From Octadecabacter arcticus 238 (GTDB taxonomy: Bacteria; Pseudomonadota; Alphaproteobacteria; Rhodobacterales; Rhodobacteraceae): a stretch of DNA of 64,000 nt. Below, in pieces: positions 35,106 to 43,924 of this stretch. The notes beneath the pieces are model-generated. The model saw only the letters and a list, made by a program, of their open reading frames with translations. It was not told where the DNA came from and did not search any database. Location of the stretch: NCBI RefSeq assembly GCF_000155735.2, contig NC_020908.1, positions 2,795,001-2,859,000 on the forward strand. Direction: 5' to 3'. Positions within the stretch are counted from its first letter, which is position 1; each line of letters begins with the position of its first letter. Position numbers and translations under genes: made by a program.

Positions 35106-35661
35106 TCTTCAAACCATCACCGCCCTTGGCGGGGCGACCCCGCGTGTTGATGTGTTCAACCACATTACAATCACGGAAAATGATGGCGTCGCCTTGGCGT
35201 GTGTTGCGGTACGTTTGGGGCGCGAGGCTGCGTGCCGAAAGGTGCTGAAAAAGCTGCTTGGCGCCGTGCCCGAAACCGGACGCGCGGTACTGCATGACCC
35301 CGAAGCGGGGTTTTGCATGGGGCCAGATCAATGGATGCTTGGTGCCCCGCGGGTGAGCCATGAATTGATCGCCGATCAGCTTAAAACCTTGTTTGGCGAC
35401 AATGCGTCTGTCACGGAGCAATCCGGCGCTTGGGTGTGTTTTGACATCACCGGCGCGGCGATGCGTAATATGTGCGAACGGCTTTGTGCTGTTCCAATTC
35501 GGCAGATGGTTGCAGGAGATGTGCGCCGCACGGTTATTCACCAGTTGGGATGTTTCGTGATCCGTCGCACGGCGGACGATCACGTGCGTATCTTTGGCCC
35601 CCGCGCGTCAGCGGCAACGTTGCATCACGCGCTGATGACAGCCGCTGCGTCGACCGCGTGA
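35098..35661 (+). CDS. soxG: Sarcosine oxidase gamma subunit
   Basis: 187 residues from the GTG at 35098, preceded by AAAGGGGGAG; the start overlaps the soxA stop by eight bases. Weakly conserved GcvT-like fold (HDPEAGFCMGPDQWML, SGAWVCFDITGAAMRNMCER, RRTADDHVRIFGPR) as usual for SoxG. It completes the heterotetramer. Confidence 0.92.
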   Translation: MHNLQTITALGGATPRVDVFNHITITENDGVALACVAVRLGREAACRKVLKKLLGAVPETGRAVLHDPEAGFCMGPDQWMLGAPRVSHELIADQLKTLFGDNASVTEQSGAWVCFDITGAAMRNMCERLCAVPIRQMVAGDVRRTVIHQLGCFVIRRTADDHVRIFGPRASAATLHHALMTAAASTA

Positions 35662-35752
35662 CATTTGCAGTCTGCGCTAGGCCGATGGACAAGCGCAGCG
35701 CTGTCGCGGCGACGTCCCAGCAAGGGTGATCGACGTCACGGGTTTTGCAGCC

Positions 35753-36421
35753 TCAGCTGTCGTTTGGCAGGTGCCCGACTTTTACCAAAATCAGCGCGCC
35801 TTCGGGTCCGGTGTAGGGCGTGTGTTTGGAACCGTGCGGGCTGCGTATCCATGTACCCGAGGGGTAGTCGCCCAATTCATCGCGAAACGTTCCCTCAAGC
35901 ACGAAAATTTCTTCCCCACCCCAATGGGTATGGGGATTGAACTGGGTGTCTGGTGCCCAACGGACAAGTGCGACGCTTTCGGTGCCATGGGCGTGTAGCG
36001 GCAGGACGCTTAGCCCAGCGACCATTCCGGGCCGGAACGCGGCGTTCGCGGTATCGATCACCACGGGGGCCAGATCATCGGGTTGAAACTGATGCAGTTT
36101 GACCAAGATCGTGCAGCCATCATCGCCGACAAAGGGCGAATGCGATGTGCCGATCGGGTTTCGCACATAGGTGCCTTTGGGATAGCTGCCATGTTCGTCG
36201 TTGAACGTGCCCTCAAGGACAATGAATTCTTCGCCACCGTCATGGGAATGCTGCGAAAAGCGTGAATTCGGGGCGTAGCGCACGATTGTTGTGGCGCGCG
36301 CGACTTCATCCCCGACGCGGTCCAACATCATGCGGTCAACGCCGGGCATGGGTGACGCACGCCAGTCTTCGTCACCGAGGTGGACGACCTCGCGCGTGGA
36401 AAAATCTGATCTGAGCTGCAT
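35753..36421 (-). CDS. Double-cupin protein (ChrR-like)
   Basis: 222 residues made of two similar cupin domains. The first has HSHDGGEEFIVLEGTFNDEH and the second HTHWGGEEIFVLEGTFRDEL, each with the HxH...E metal ligands; both continue with a GTxxRxPxGSxH stretch. This is the anti-sigma ChrR-type cupin pattern, but the N-terminal zinc-binding anti-sigma domain is absent. It probably binds a metal and a small ligand or acts as an oxygenase-like protein. It converges with soxG. Confidence 0.85.
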   Translation of the reverse strand: MQLRSDFSTREVVHLGDEDWRASPMPGVDRMMLDRVGDEVARATTIVRYAPNSRFSQHSHDGGEEFIVLEGTFNDEHGSYPKGTYVRNPIGTSHSPFVGDDGCTILVKLHQFQPDDLAPVVIDTANAAFRPGMVAGLSVLPLHAHGTESVALVRWAPDTQFNPHTHWGGEEIFVLEGTFRDELGDYPSGTWIRSPHGSKHTPYTGPEGALILVKVGHLPNDS

Positions 36422-36558
36422 GGTGTCCCCCTGTATTATGGTCTGTCGACTGTAGTCTTACGGCGGACGCGGGGCCAGACAAAGGTTGAATGCACGCCGC
36501 GTTCACGCGACATTGTGAATGACAAGTCCTGCCACCAACGAAAGTGATCAAACCGAAA

Positions 36559-37698
36559 ATGTCTGGCATTGCCAAAGCCTACGTCGGGGCCCTGATCTAT
36601 GATGGTCAGACCCTGCTTTCGTCGCACGCGCTTTTGGTGGGATCGGACGGGTGTTTCAGCATCGTACCGCTTGCCGCGGTGCCGGACGGCTGCCCCACGG
36701 TGACATTGGAGAGTGGTGTCATCACCGCCGGATTTGTAGATTTGCAGGTCAATGGCGGTGGCGGCGTGATGTTTAATGACGATCAATCGGTGGCCACGTT
36801 GCGCACGATTGCCGACGCCCACGCAACAACCGGAACGACGGCCATATTGGCGACCTTGATCACCGACACCCCTGCCCGCACCCGCGCGGCAATTGACGCG
36901 GTTGAACGCTCCATTGCCGAAGGGGTCAGCGGCATTGTGGGCATCCATCTTGAAGGTCCGCACCTGTCCGTTCCCCGCAAAGGCGCGCATGATGCCAATC
37001 TGATCCGCCCGATGGATGATGAAGACCTGTCCGTACTGCTGGCGGCTGCGGATCGGTTGGCAAACATCATGGTCACAGTCGCGCCAGAGAATATATCGCT
37101 CAAGCAGATAAAAAATCTGGCGGACGCGGGGATCGTGGTGTCGCTGGGCCATACAAACGCCGATATGGGCACGTGCCACGCGGCGTTTGACGCAGGCGCG
37201 CGCTGCGTCACGCATCTGTTCAACGCGATGAGCCAACTGACAAGCCGCGAACCCGGATTGGTCGGCGCGACCCTGTCGCGGGGTGACGTTTATGCTGGGC
37301 TGATCGCGGACGCCGTTCATGTCCACCCATCGACGATCAACGTGGCTTTGGCGGCGAAACCGCAATCGGATAAGATTTTTCTGGTGACGGATGCGATGGC
37401 AACGGCGGGATCGATGATCAATCACTTCACCCTCAACGGGCGCGATGTTTTTCGCAAAGACAATCGTCTGACATTGGCGGATGGCACGTTGGCTGGCGCT
37501 GATTTGGCGATGCCGCGCGCTGTGTCGGTGATGATGGATTTGGTGGGTGACAACATCAAGGCGGCGTTGTCCCGAGCAACGTCAACACCGGCAAGCTTGC
37601 TGCGCCAGCGCGGTGAATTCGGACGTATTGCAAGCGGATGCCGGAGTGTGATGTATTTTGGTGCTAACATGTCGGGGCCGACCGTATTGCAGGCGTGA
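36559..37698 (+). CDS. nagA: N-acetylglucosamine-6-phosphate deacetylase
   Basis: 379 residues from the ATG at 36559; a GTG at 36544 in frame is also possible as neither has a strong site. Amidohydrolase motifs are present: GFVDLQVNGGGGV, HLEGPHLS (metal Glu), GHTNADMG and THLFNAMSQL (His ligands), IADAVHVHP and LVTDAMATAG with the catalytic Asp. It converts GlcNAc-6-phosphate to glucosamine-6-phosphate in the cytoplasm. No other amino-sugar gene is next to it. Confidence 0.92.
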   Translation: MSGIAKAYVGALIYDGQTLLSSHALLVGSDGCFSIVPLAAVPDGCPTVTLESGVITAGFVDLQVNGGGGVMFNDDQSVATLRTIADAHATTGTTAILATLITDTPARTRAAIDAVERSIAEGVSGIVGIHLEGPHLSVPRKGAHDANLIRPMDDEDLSVLLAAADRLANIMVTVAPENISLKQIKNLADAGIVVSLGHTNADMGTCHAAFDAGARCVTHLFNAMSQLTSREPGLVGATLSRGDVYAGLIADAVHVHPSTINVALAAKPQSDKIFLVTDAMATAGSMINHFTLNGRDVFRKDNRLTLADGTLAGADLAMPRAVSVMMDLVGDNIKAALSRATSTPASLLRQRGEFGRIASGCRSVMYFGANMSGPTVLQA

Positions 37699-38947
37699 GA
37701 GATCGCCCAAAAACTAGTTTAACAACGAAGGGATGAGCAAATGGACTTGATGCAACACTACATTAACGGGGCGTGGGTCGCGCCGCTGAGCGAACAAACC
37801 TTTCCGGTCATTAACCCCGCCACAGAAACGCAAATCGGGTCGATCATTCTGGGCAATCAGGGTGACGTTGATCGCGCGGTGGCTGCTGCCAAGGCCGCAT
37901 TTACAACGTTTTCGCGCACGTCCAAGGCTGAACGTCTTGCCCTGCTCGAGCGGTTATTGGTGGAAACTGAACTGCGCCTCGAAGACCTAGCGCAGGCGAT
38001 GAGTGCTGAGATGGGTGCACCCATCACACAATGGCGCGCGACGATCAGGCGGGTGCTGCGGTGGGCCATTTGCAAGGGTTTATTGCAGCGCTTGCAGCGC
38101 AGGACGCGCGTGAAATTTTGCCAAACGGTGACGTGCAACTGCGCGAACCGATTGGTGTCTGCGGGCTGATTACGCCTTGGAATTGGCCGATGAACCAGAT
38201 CGCCCTTAAGGTCATTCCAGCACTGGCGACGGGTTGCACTTGCGTGGTGAAACCGTCTGAACACACGCCAATCTCCGCTGCTATCTACGCGGAAATTATC
38301 GACGCCGCGGGCTATCCTGATGGCGTTTTCAACCTTGTGCACGGCGATGGGCCAACCGTGGGAAGCGCGTTGTCGAGCCACGCCGAAGTGCAAATGATGT
38401 CATTCACCGGATCAACCCGCGCGGGCACAGCCGTGACCAAAGACGCCGCTGATACCGTGAAACGGGTGACGCTGGAACTTGGCGGGAAATCCCCCAACAT
38501 CGTCTTTGATGATTGTGATCTAGAAGACCGCGTCACCGCGTCGGTGCTGGAATGCATGTATAATACGGGACAATCATGTGATGCGCCGACGCGCCTGTTG
38601 GTGCAGCGGTCGTGCTACGATGACGTGGTGCAAATCGCCAAACGCGCCGCGTTGGGACAGGCGGTTGGCGACCCGAAGCAGGTCGGCGACCACATCGGCC
38701 CGCTGTTTGACCGCATCCAGTTTGATCGGGTTCAGGGCATGATCCAAACAGGGTTGGATGAGGGCGCAACATTGCTGTGCGGCGGGCTCGGCAAACCCGA
38801 CGGGTTTGACACAGGCTGGTTCGTCAAGCCGACGATCTTTGCAGACGTGCGCAACGATATGGCCATTGCCCAGCAGGAGATTTTTGGCCCCGTGCTGGTA
38901 ATCATCCCGTTTGATCACGAAGACGACGCAATCACTATCGCCAATGA

Positions 38948-40113
38948 TACCAACGGCCGAATTAAGTGACCCTTGCCCATTCTCGATCTGTGATTGAACT
39001 TATTCGCTCTGGGTCGTTCGCAAAGAAGTTCCAAGCTTGTGCACATTTGTCGAGTATTTCGTCATAGGTGTCGAAAACTGTGATTGCGAGTTTATTAGCT
39101 CGCAGATAAGCCCAGACGTTTTCCATGGGGTTCAGTTCGGGTGAATACGGTGGCAGCTTAACGAGCGTAATTTTATCTGGCACCTGCAAACATTTTGCGC
39201 CATGCCACCCCGCCCCATCAACAATCAGCAAGGCATGTGAGCCGGGTGCGACAGCTTTTGCGATCTCATCAAGATGCAGCCCCATAGCCTCGGCGTTGAC
39301 GTAGGGCAGGACGAGACCTGCGGCGGTGCCACGTGCGGGACAAGCGGCACCAAAGATATAACTCCATTTGAAGCGTATATCACGGGGTGCGCGCGGGCGA
39401 GTTCCACGCTTGGCCCATTTACGGGTGAGTGTCCCCTGTTGTCCAACGCGGGCTTCATCTTGGAACCATACCTCAAGAGGCTTCCCCTTTGCATGTTCTG
39501 GCAGAGTATCGTTTACGAGGCTCGCAAAGTTTTTTTAAAAGCCTGCTGCGCTTCGCGATCAGTTTTCGGATGCTCTGGACGCACAGACAGGCGGCGAAAG
39601 CCATGCTTGGTTAGATATTTTCCAATCGTACGCACATGCAGTTTCACGTCGAACTCCTCTTCAACACGAGCCTGCAAGTCGACACAACGCCATCGTACTA
39701 CGCCATCTTTTACTGGGTTGGGCCCGGCCTCCACCCACGCCACAAATTGCGCCTGTTGCTTGGGCGACAACCGTGGTTTTGCCCCCTTGCCATTCCTATC
39801 CGATAACCCCTCAATGCCTTCTGCGTTAAAGCGATGCGCCCAATCCCGAAGTGTTTGTCGATCCATACCACTGCTGCGGGCAGCCGTTTCACGATCCACC
39901 CCATCAAGCACCAGCGCTATGGCCAGTAGTCGCCGTACAACCCGCCCATCCTTGGTTCGCTTTGCCGCACGGCGCAAATCTTTCGCAGACATATCCGTGC
40001 GCGTAATTTTTATGGCTCCACCCATGAGCACCTCCCAATCTATGGAGGTCATTGATTCAGAGTTTGCCAAAAATTAAAACCAAAAAAATGAGTCAGATAT
40101 TATAGCCACTGGT
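38948..40113 (-). mobile_element. IS630-family element with ATGA flanks
   Basis: The element sits in the ALDH gene. ATGA occurs at 38944-38947 and 40114-40117. The ends ACCAACGGCCGAATTAAGTG and the complement of the right end (ACCAGTGGCTATAATATCTG) are imperfect inverted repeats beginning ACCA and sharing about 15 of 24 positions. It contains one transposase in two frames. Confidence 0.8.
38962..40025 (-). CDS. IS630-family transposase made by a -1 frameshift
   Basis: The first frame runs from the ATG at 40025 (GGGAGGTGCTC before it) to 39513, about 170 residues with a helix-turn-helix (RETAARSSGMDRQTLRDWAH) and winged helix. The second frame, open to 38962, carries the DDE core (VWFQDEARVGQQG, LLIVDGAGWHGAK, ELNPMENVWAYLR). 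They join at TTTTAAAAAAAC (T7 at 39530-39536 on the plus strand), where a -1 shift reads straight into NFASLVNDTLPEH. This is the layout of IS630 elements that use programmed slippage. Confidence 0.88.
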
Positions 40114-40340
40114 ATGACACGCCCTACGGTCTCGCGGCGTATGTGCAAACCGGCGATCCGGCCCGCGCCGAACGCGTTGCTGCACAATTGCGCGCGGGTG
40201 CGGTGCACATCAACGGCGGCGGGTTCAACTACGGATCACCATTTGGCGGCTACAAACAATCGGGCAATGGGCGCGAAGGCGGCGCGCTGGGGTTGGAAGA
40301 CTACCAAGAGGTAAAGACGCTGCATTTCGGCTGATATCTT

Positions 40341-40366
40341 GGTCGGGTGCGTTTCTGCGCCCGACC
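40341..40366. terminator. Hairpin between convergent ALDH remnant and formaldehyde dehydrogenase
   Basis: GGTCGGGTGC and GCGCCCGACC-type arms around a TTTCT loop form a strong stem between two convergent genes. The T run is short, so termination strength is uncertain. Confidence 0.6.
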
Positions 40367-40379
40367 ATCAAGACGCGGC

Positions 40380-41492
40380 CTAAAATTCGATCACGGCGCG
40401 AATGGATTTGCCTTCGTGCATCAATTCGAACCCGTGATTGATATCTTCGAGCTTGAGCTTGTGGGTGATCATCGGGTCAATTTCGATCTTGCCGTCCATG
40501 TACCAATCGACGATTTTCGGCACATCCGTGCGCCCCGATGCGCCGCCAAACGCGGTGCCGCGCCAGCTGCGGCCTGTCACCAGCTGGAACGGACGAGTTG
40601 AAATTTCTGCCCCCGCAGGTGCCACGCCAATGATGATGCTTTCGCCCCAGCCTTTGTGCGCGGCTTCCAGTGCAGTGCGCATGACATTCACGTTGCCCGT
40701 GGCATCAAATGTGTAATCCGCGCCGCCACCGGTGAGTTCGACGAGATGCGCAACCAGATCGCCGTCTACTTTGGACGGGTTCACGAAATCAGTCATGCCG
40801 AAATGCGTCGCCATTTCGATTTTCCCGTCGTTCAGATCGACACCAACGATCTGGTCCGCCCCCGCCAGCCGCAGGCCTTGGATGACGTTTAATCCGATCC
40901 CGCCGAGGCCAAACACAATTGCCGTCGATCCGATTTCGACCTTGGCGGTATTGATCACCGCGCCAATGCCCGTTGTGACACCGCAGCCGATGTAGCAAAT
41001 CTTGTCAAACGGCGCGTCTTTGCGCACTTTTGCCAGCGCGATTTCAGGGACAACTGTATGATTGGCGAAGGTCGAACAGCCCATGTAGTGATAGATCGGC
41101 GTCCCATCGAGCATGGAAAACCGTGTCGATCCGTCCGGCAGCAGGCCTGCGCCCTGTGTGCTGCGGATTTTCTGGCACAGGTTGGTCTTCGGGTTCAGGC
41201 AGTAGTCACACTCACGACATTCCGGCGTATAAAGCGGGATAACGTGATCGCCAACTTCAAGGCTGGTAACGCCTTCGCCGATCTCTATGACGATGCCCGC
41301 GCCCTCGTGGCCAAGAATAGCTGGAAAGATGCCCTCAGGGTCGTCACCAGAACGGGTGAATTCGTCAGTGTGGCACAGGCCAGTGGCCTTGATTTCAACC
41401 AGAACCTCACCCGCGCGAGGCCCCTCAAGGTTTACTTCCATGATCTCAAGCGGTTTTCCGGCGGCAACGGCGACAGCGGCTTTGGTGCGCAT
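40380..41492 (-). CDS. S-(hydroxymethyl)glutathione dehydrogenase (class III alcohol dehydrogenase)
   Basis: 370 residues from the ATG at 41492, the usual length; an upstream in-frame start at 41621 is not needed. Catalytic zinc ligands are in GLCHTDEFTRSG and GHEGAGIV, structural zinc cysteines in ECRECDYCLNPKTNLCQ, and the NAD fold in VFGLGGIGLNVIQGLRLAGA. It oxidises the formaldehyde-glutathione adduct and so detoxifies formaldehyde released by demethylation reactions such as those of the methylamine genes downstream. Symbol frmA/adhI/flhA depends on organism. Confidence 0.93.
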   Translation of the reverse strand: MRTKAAVAVAAGKPLEIMEVNLEGPRAGEVLVEIKATGLCHTDEFTRSGDDPEGIFPAILGHEGAGIVIEIGEGVTSLEVGDHVIPLYTPECRECDYCLNPKTNLCQKIRSTQGAGLLPDGSTRFSMLDGTPIYHYMGCSTFANHTVVPEIALAKVRKDAPFDKICYIGCGVTTGIGAVINTAKVEIGSTAIVFGLGGIGLNVIQGLRLAGADQIVGVDLNDGKIEMATHFGMTDFVNPSKVDGDLVAHLVELTGGGADYTFDATGNVNVMRTALEAAHKGWGESIIIGVAPAGAEISTRPFQLVTGRSWRGTAFGGASGRTDVPKIVDWYMDGKIEIDPMITHKLKLEDINHGFELMHEGKSIRAVIEF

Positions 41493-41656
41493 TTGGTATC
41501 TCCCAAGAAATGTCTGGTTTTGGTGGACGTTGTCCCCCTGTTCAAAAGCAATCTCATCAAATGGGAGGGGATCGTCAATCGCCATCTGGTGTGCCGATTG
41601 ACCCTGCCACGCCAACGACACCCTTATGCGGCGCGATCTACGCCCCGCTTGCGGCC

Positions 41657-42598
41657 CTAATAAGACTTCTCGAACGCGATCCGGCAGTCGGTGGTTTGAT
41701 AGTCATACAACGCGATATTTGATGCGTTGCGCTGGACTTGGCAGCTGATTTTTGGGCGCGCACCAAAAATATCGAATTGCTGCGGGCTGTAGGAAATGCC
41801 CAAGGCAACTGTATCATCTTCGCGAATAAGGTCTGTTGCGGGAAAAATACCGTCGTAGTCGCGCGCGGTTATGCTGCCGAAAACGCCGAGCGCGCCAATG
41901 CCATCAAAACGCCGCGAAATGTTGGCTGAAAGGCTGCTTTCCCAATATGTCAGGTGCTCGCGTTCCGGTTCAAACCGTGCAACCGAAACCCCAAACCCGA
42001 ACCGCATGCGTGGGCCGATGGAATTTCCGTAATTCACGCCGATCCGGCCGTAGGGGCCGCTTGACGCTTCGCTGTCGATGTAATTGCGGCTTTTTACCCA
42101 TAAACGATGTGCGCAATTGCCCGCCATTGCCAAGCTGCCACGCCGTGGACAGACTCAAACCATAATCGCGGCGTTCCAACTCCCGTTCTTCGTCAAAACC
42201 CAGTCGAAGGAAGGGTTCAATCGTCGTGGTGCGCCCGATGGCAAAACTTTCACGGCTCAGGGCGACGCGGACACTGGTGCTGTTGAGGTCGGGCACGTCA
42301 TACAGTCTCTGATCGACCCGCGTGCGCAGGCTCAGCTGCGAATAATCCGGCAACGCGATGGTGTAGGACAGCCCCGCGCCGACAGACAGGCCGATGCCGC
42401 TGACCTCATCGCCGCCGCCCTCGGGGGTGAATATCCCGAGCAAGGTTTCGAATTCATTGTTGTAGGTATAGCGGTTCACGTTGGTGGACGGCAGGAGCGA
42501 AAAGTTGAACGACACATCCCACGGATCGGCTGCGGTGATTTCCGACAGGCCGCGGGTCAGTGTTTCAATATCGTCTTCTGATTGGGCCGAACGCAAAA
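41657..42598 (-). pseudogene. Outer-membrane beta-barrel protein (Slam/DUF560-like), truncated and frameshifted
   Basis: Only the barrel part remains, starting at the IS3 edge (SAQSEDDIETLTRGLSE, then alternating beta strands such as SYTIALPDYSQLSLRTRVDQ) and ending GARPKISCQVQRNASNIALY and DYQTTDCRIAFEKSY. The end resembles the C-terminus of surface lipoprotein assembly modifiers. The frame shifts at a run of five A (plus-strand T at 42092-42096): before it the protein reads QLRTSFMGK, after it SRNYIDSEASSGPYGRIGVN. The N-terminal part was removed or displaced by the IS. Confidence 0.65.
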
Positions 42599-42661
42599 TG
42601 AACTTCGTCCCTGTTGCCGGACATTGGGGTACTTTACCCCAGTCCGTGAAAGGGGCACCAA

Positions 42662-42958
42662 ATGGGACAACATCGACGCAATTATACAGACGATTATAAG
42701 GCAGCTGCAGTTGAGCGGTTATATGAGCCTGGTGCGACGCAAGGCAGCGTTGCCAAGGAGCTTGGGATCACTGGGACGCAGCTGAAGACGTGGCGCTTGG
42801 AAATTGAGGCGTTTGGCTCAGTTGAAGCCAAACGGCGTCAGCAGGCGGATGCGGCTGAATTGCTCCGCCTTCGCAAAGACAACAAGCGGCTTGCTGAGGA
42901 AGTGGAGATTTTGCACAAAGCATCCGCTTTTTTCGCGGCGCGGGCGGTGAAACCATGA
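42662..42958 (+). CDS. IS3-family orfA
   Basis: 98 residues: helix-turn-helix (GATQGSVAKELGITGTQLKT) followed by a leucine-zipper region ending LAEEVEILHKASAFFAARA. It overlaps orfB by four bases (ATGA). Confidence 0.88.
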   Translation: MGQHRRNYTDDYKAAAVERLYEPGATQGSVAKELGITGTQLKTWRLEIEAFGSVEAKRRQQADAAELLRLRKDNKRLAEEVEILHKASAFFAARAVKP

Positions 42959-43779
42959 CGAACAAGCGTGCTTTCATCACCGCCCATAAAGCTCAATACG
43001 CGGCTTCAATATTATGCCGTCTTCTAGAGATATCCCGGGGCTGGTTCTACGAGTTCCCAGCCAGTCAGCCTGCACGTGATCAGCGTCAAGCTAATCGCGA
43101 CGCTCGGGATCAGGCGTTGCTTCCCAAGATAAAAACCTTCTTCAAGGCCAGTAAGAAATGTTATGGATCAAAGCGTATTCACCAAGACTTACTGGCGGAT
43201 AGTGAGGTCGTCTCCGAGCGCCGTGTTGCGAGAATAATGAAGGAACACAAGGTGTCCCCGCTTCTTCGCAAGCGTAGAAAGCCAATCACAACGGACAGCA
43301 ATCATAAGCTGAAGCCATCCCCAAACTTGTTGGAACAGAAATTCCACAGCCAGACGCCTAATGCCGTTTGGCTGGCGGATATCACCTATATCGACACGGA
43401 CGAAGGCTGGCTTTATCTGGCTGGCGTGAAGGACATGGCTACGCGTGAGATCGTCGGTTGGGCGATGGAGGATCACATGCGTGCGGAGCTTTGCTGCGCC
43501 GCCCTCGAGATGGCTCTGGGACGCAGAGGCCCGGTTCCGGGATTGATACACCACTCCGATAGGGGCGGCCAATATGCTGGCGGGGACTATCGCAAGCTGA
43601 TCAAAAAGGCGAAACTCACTCAATCCATGAGCCGCAAGGGCCAATGCCTCGACAATGCGCCGATGGAAAGCTTCTTTGCTTCATTGAAAAAGGAGATGGT
43701 TCACCAGCGGCGCTTTAGAACACACGCTGAGGCCAAGGCCGCCATCTTCGAATACATTGAGGTCTTCTACAACCGCTAG
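42955..43779 (+). CDS. IS3-family orfB transposase, shortened by a late stop codon
   Basis: 274 residues with the rve core intact: D in WLADITYIDTDEGW, D in IHHSDRGGQYAGG and E in NAPMESFFASLKKE. The reading frame ends at TAG 43777-43779 where the family has YNRxRRHS; the frame stays open after it (RRHSGVGYKTPKQAFEDMTW) to a second stop at 43852-43854. So about 25 C-terminal residues are cut off by a nonsense change. Activity may be reduced or lost. Confidence 0.88.
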   Translation: MTNKRAFITAHKAQYAASILCRLLEISRGWFYEFPASQPARDQRQANRDARDQALLPKIKTFFKASKKCYGSKRIHQDLLADSEVVSERRVARIMKEHKVSPLLRKRRKPITTDSNHKLKPSPNLLEQKFHSQTPNAVWLADITYIDTDEGWLYLAGVKDMATREIVGWAMEDHMRAELCCAALEMALGRRGPVPGLIHHSDRGGQYAGGDYRKLIKKAKLTQSMSRKGQCLDNAPMESFFASLKKEMVHQRRFRTHAEAKAAIFEYIEVFYNR

Positions 43780-43924
43780 CGCCGTCATTCAGGCGTCGGC
43801 TACAAAACGCCAAAACAGGCTTTCGAAGATATGACTTGGAAAATGGCAGCATAGGGTCAATAAGCAAGCTGTCCGGAAAACGGGACGAAGTTCATAGCAC
43901 ACGGTACAGTTTCGCCGCACAACT

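Larger units (their letters stand above)
37741..40334 (+). pseudogene. Aldehyde dehydrogenase broken by a frameshift and an IS630 element
   Basis: Three pieces belong to one ALDH of about 474 residues: 37741-38030 (start YINGAWVAPL), 38031-38947 (GLITPWNWPMNQIALKVIPA, LELGGKSPNIVFDD, catalytic Cys in NTGQSCDAPTRL) and 40118-40334 ([16 protein letters not shown] to [10 protein letters not shown]). A one-base loss near 38030 (CACAATGG where CACAAATGG is expected) shifts the frame at QMARDDQAG. The IS insertion splits the conserved ANDTPYGL. Removing the IS and one ATGA copy gives GCC-AAT-GAC-ACG-CCC-TAC in frame. The substrate is unknown; the neighbour FrmA-type gene suggests C1 or short-chain aldehydes. 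Confidence 0.92.
42599..43894 (+). mobile_element. IS3-family insertion sequence
   Basis: Terminal repeats TGAACTTCGTCCCTGTTGCC (from 42599) and its complement-like partner ending at 43894 (read inward TGAACTTCGTCCCGTTTTCC) are nearly identical over 25 bases. The element is 1296 bases with orfA and orfB. No target duplication is seen (AAA on the left, TAG on the right), suggesting loss of adjacent DNA. Confidence 0.9.

Noticed and set aside
36436..37425. A 329-codon minus-strand frame over nagA
   Set aside because: NagA motifs on the plus strand are complete; the antisense product has no domain and no ribosome site.
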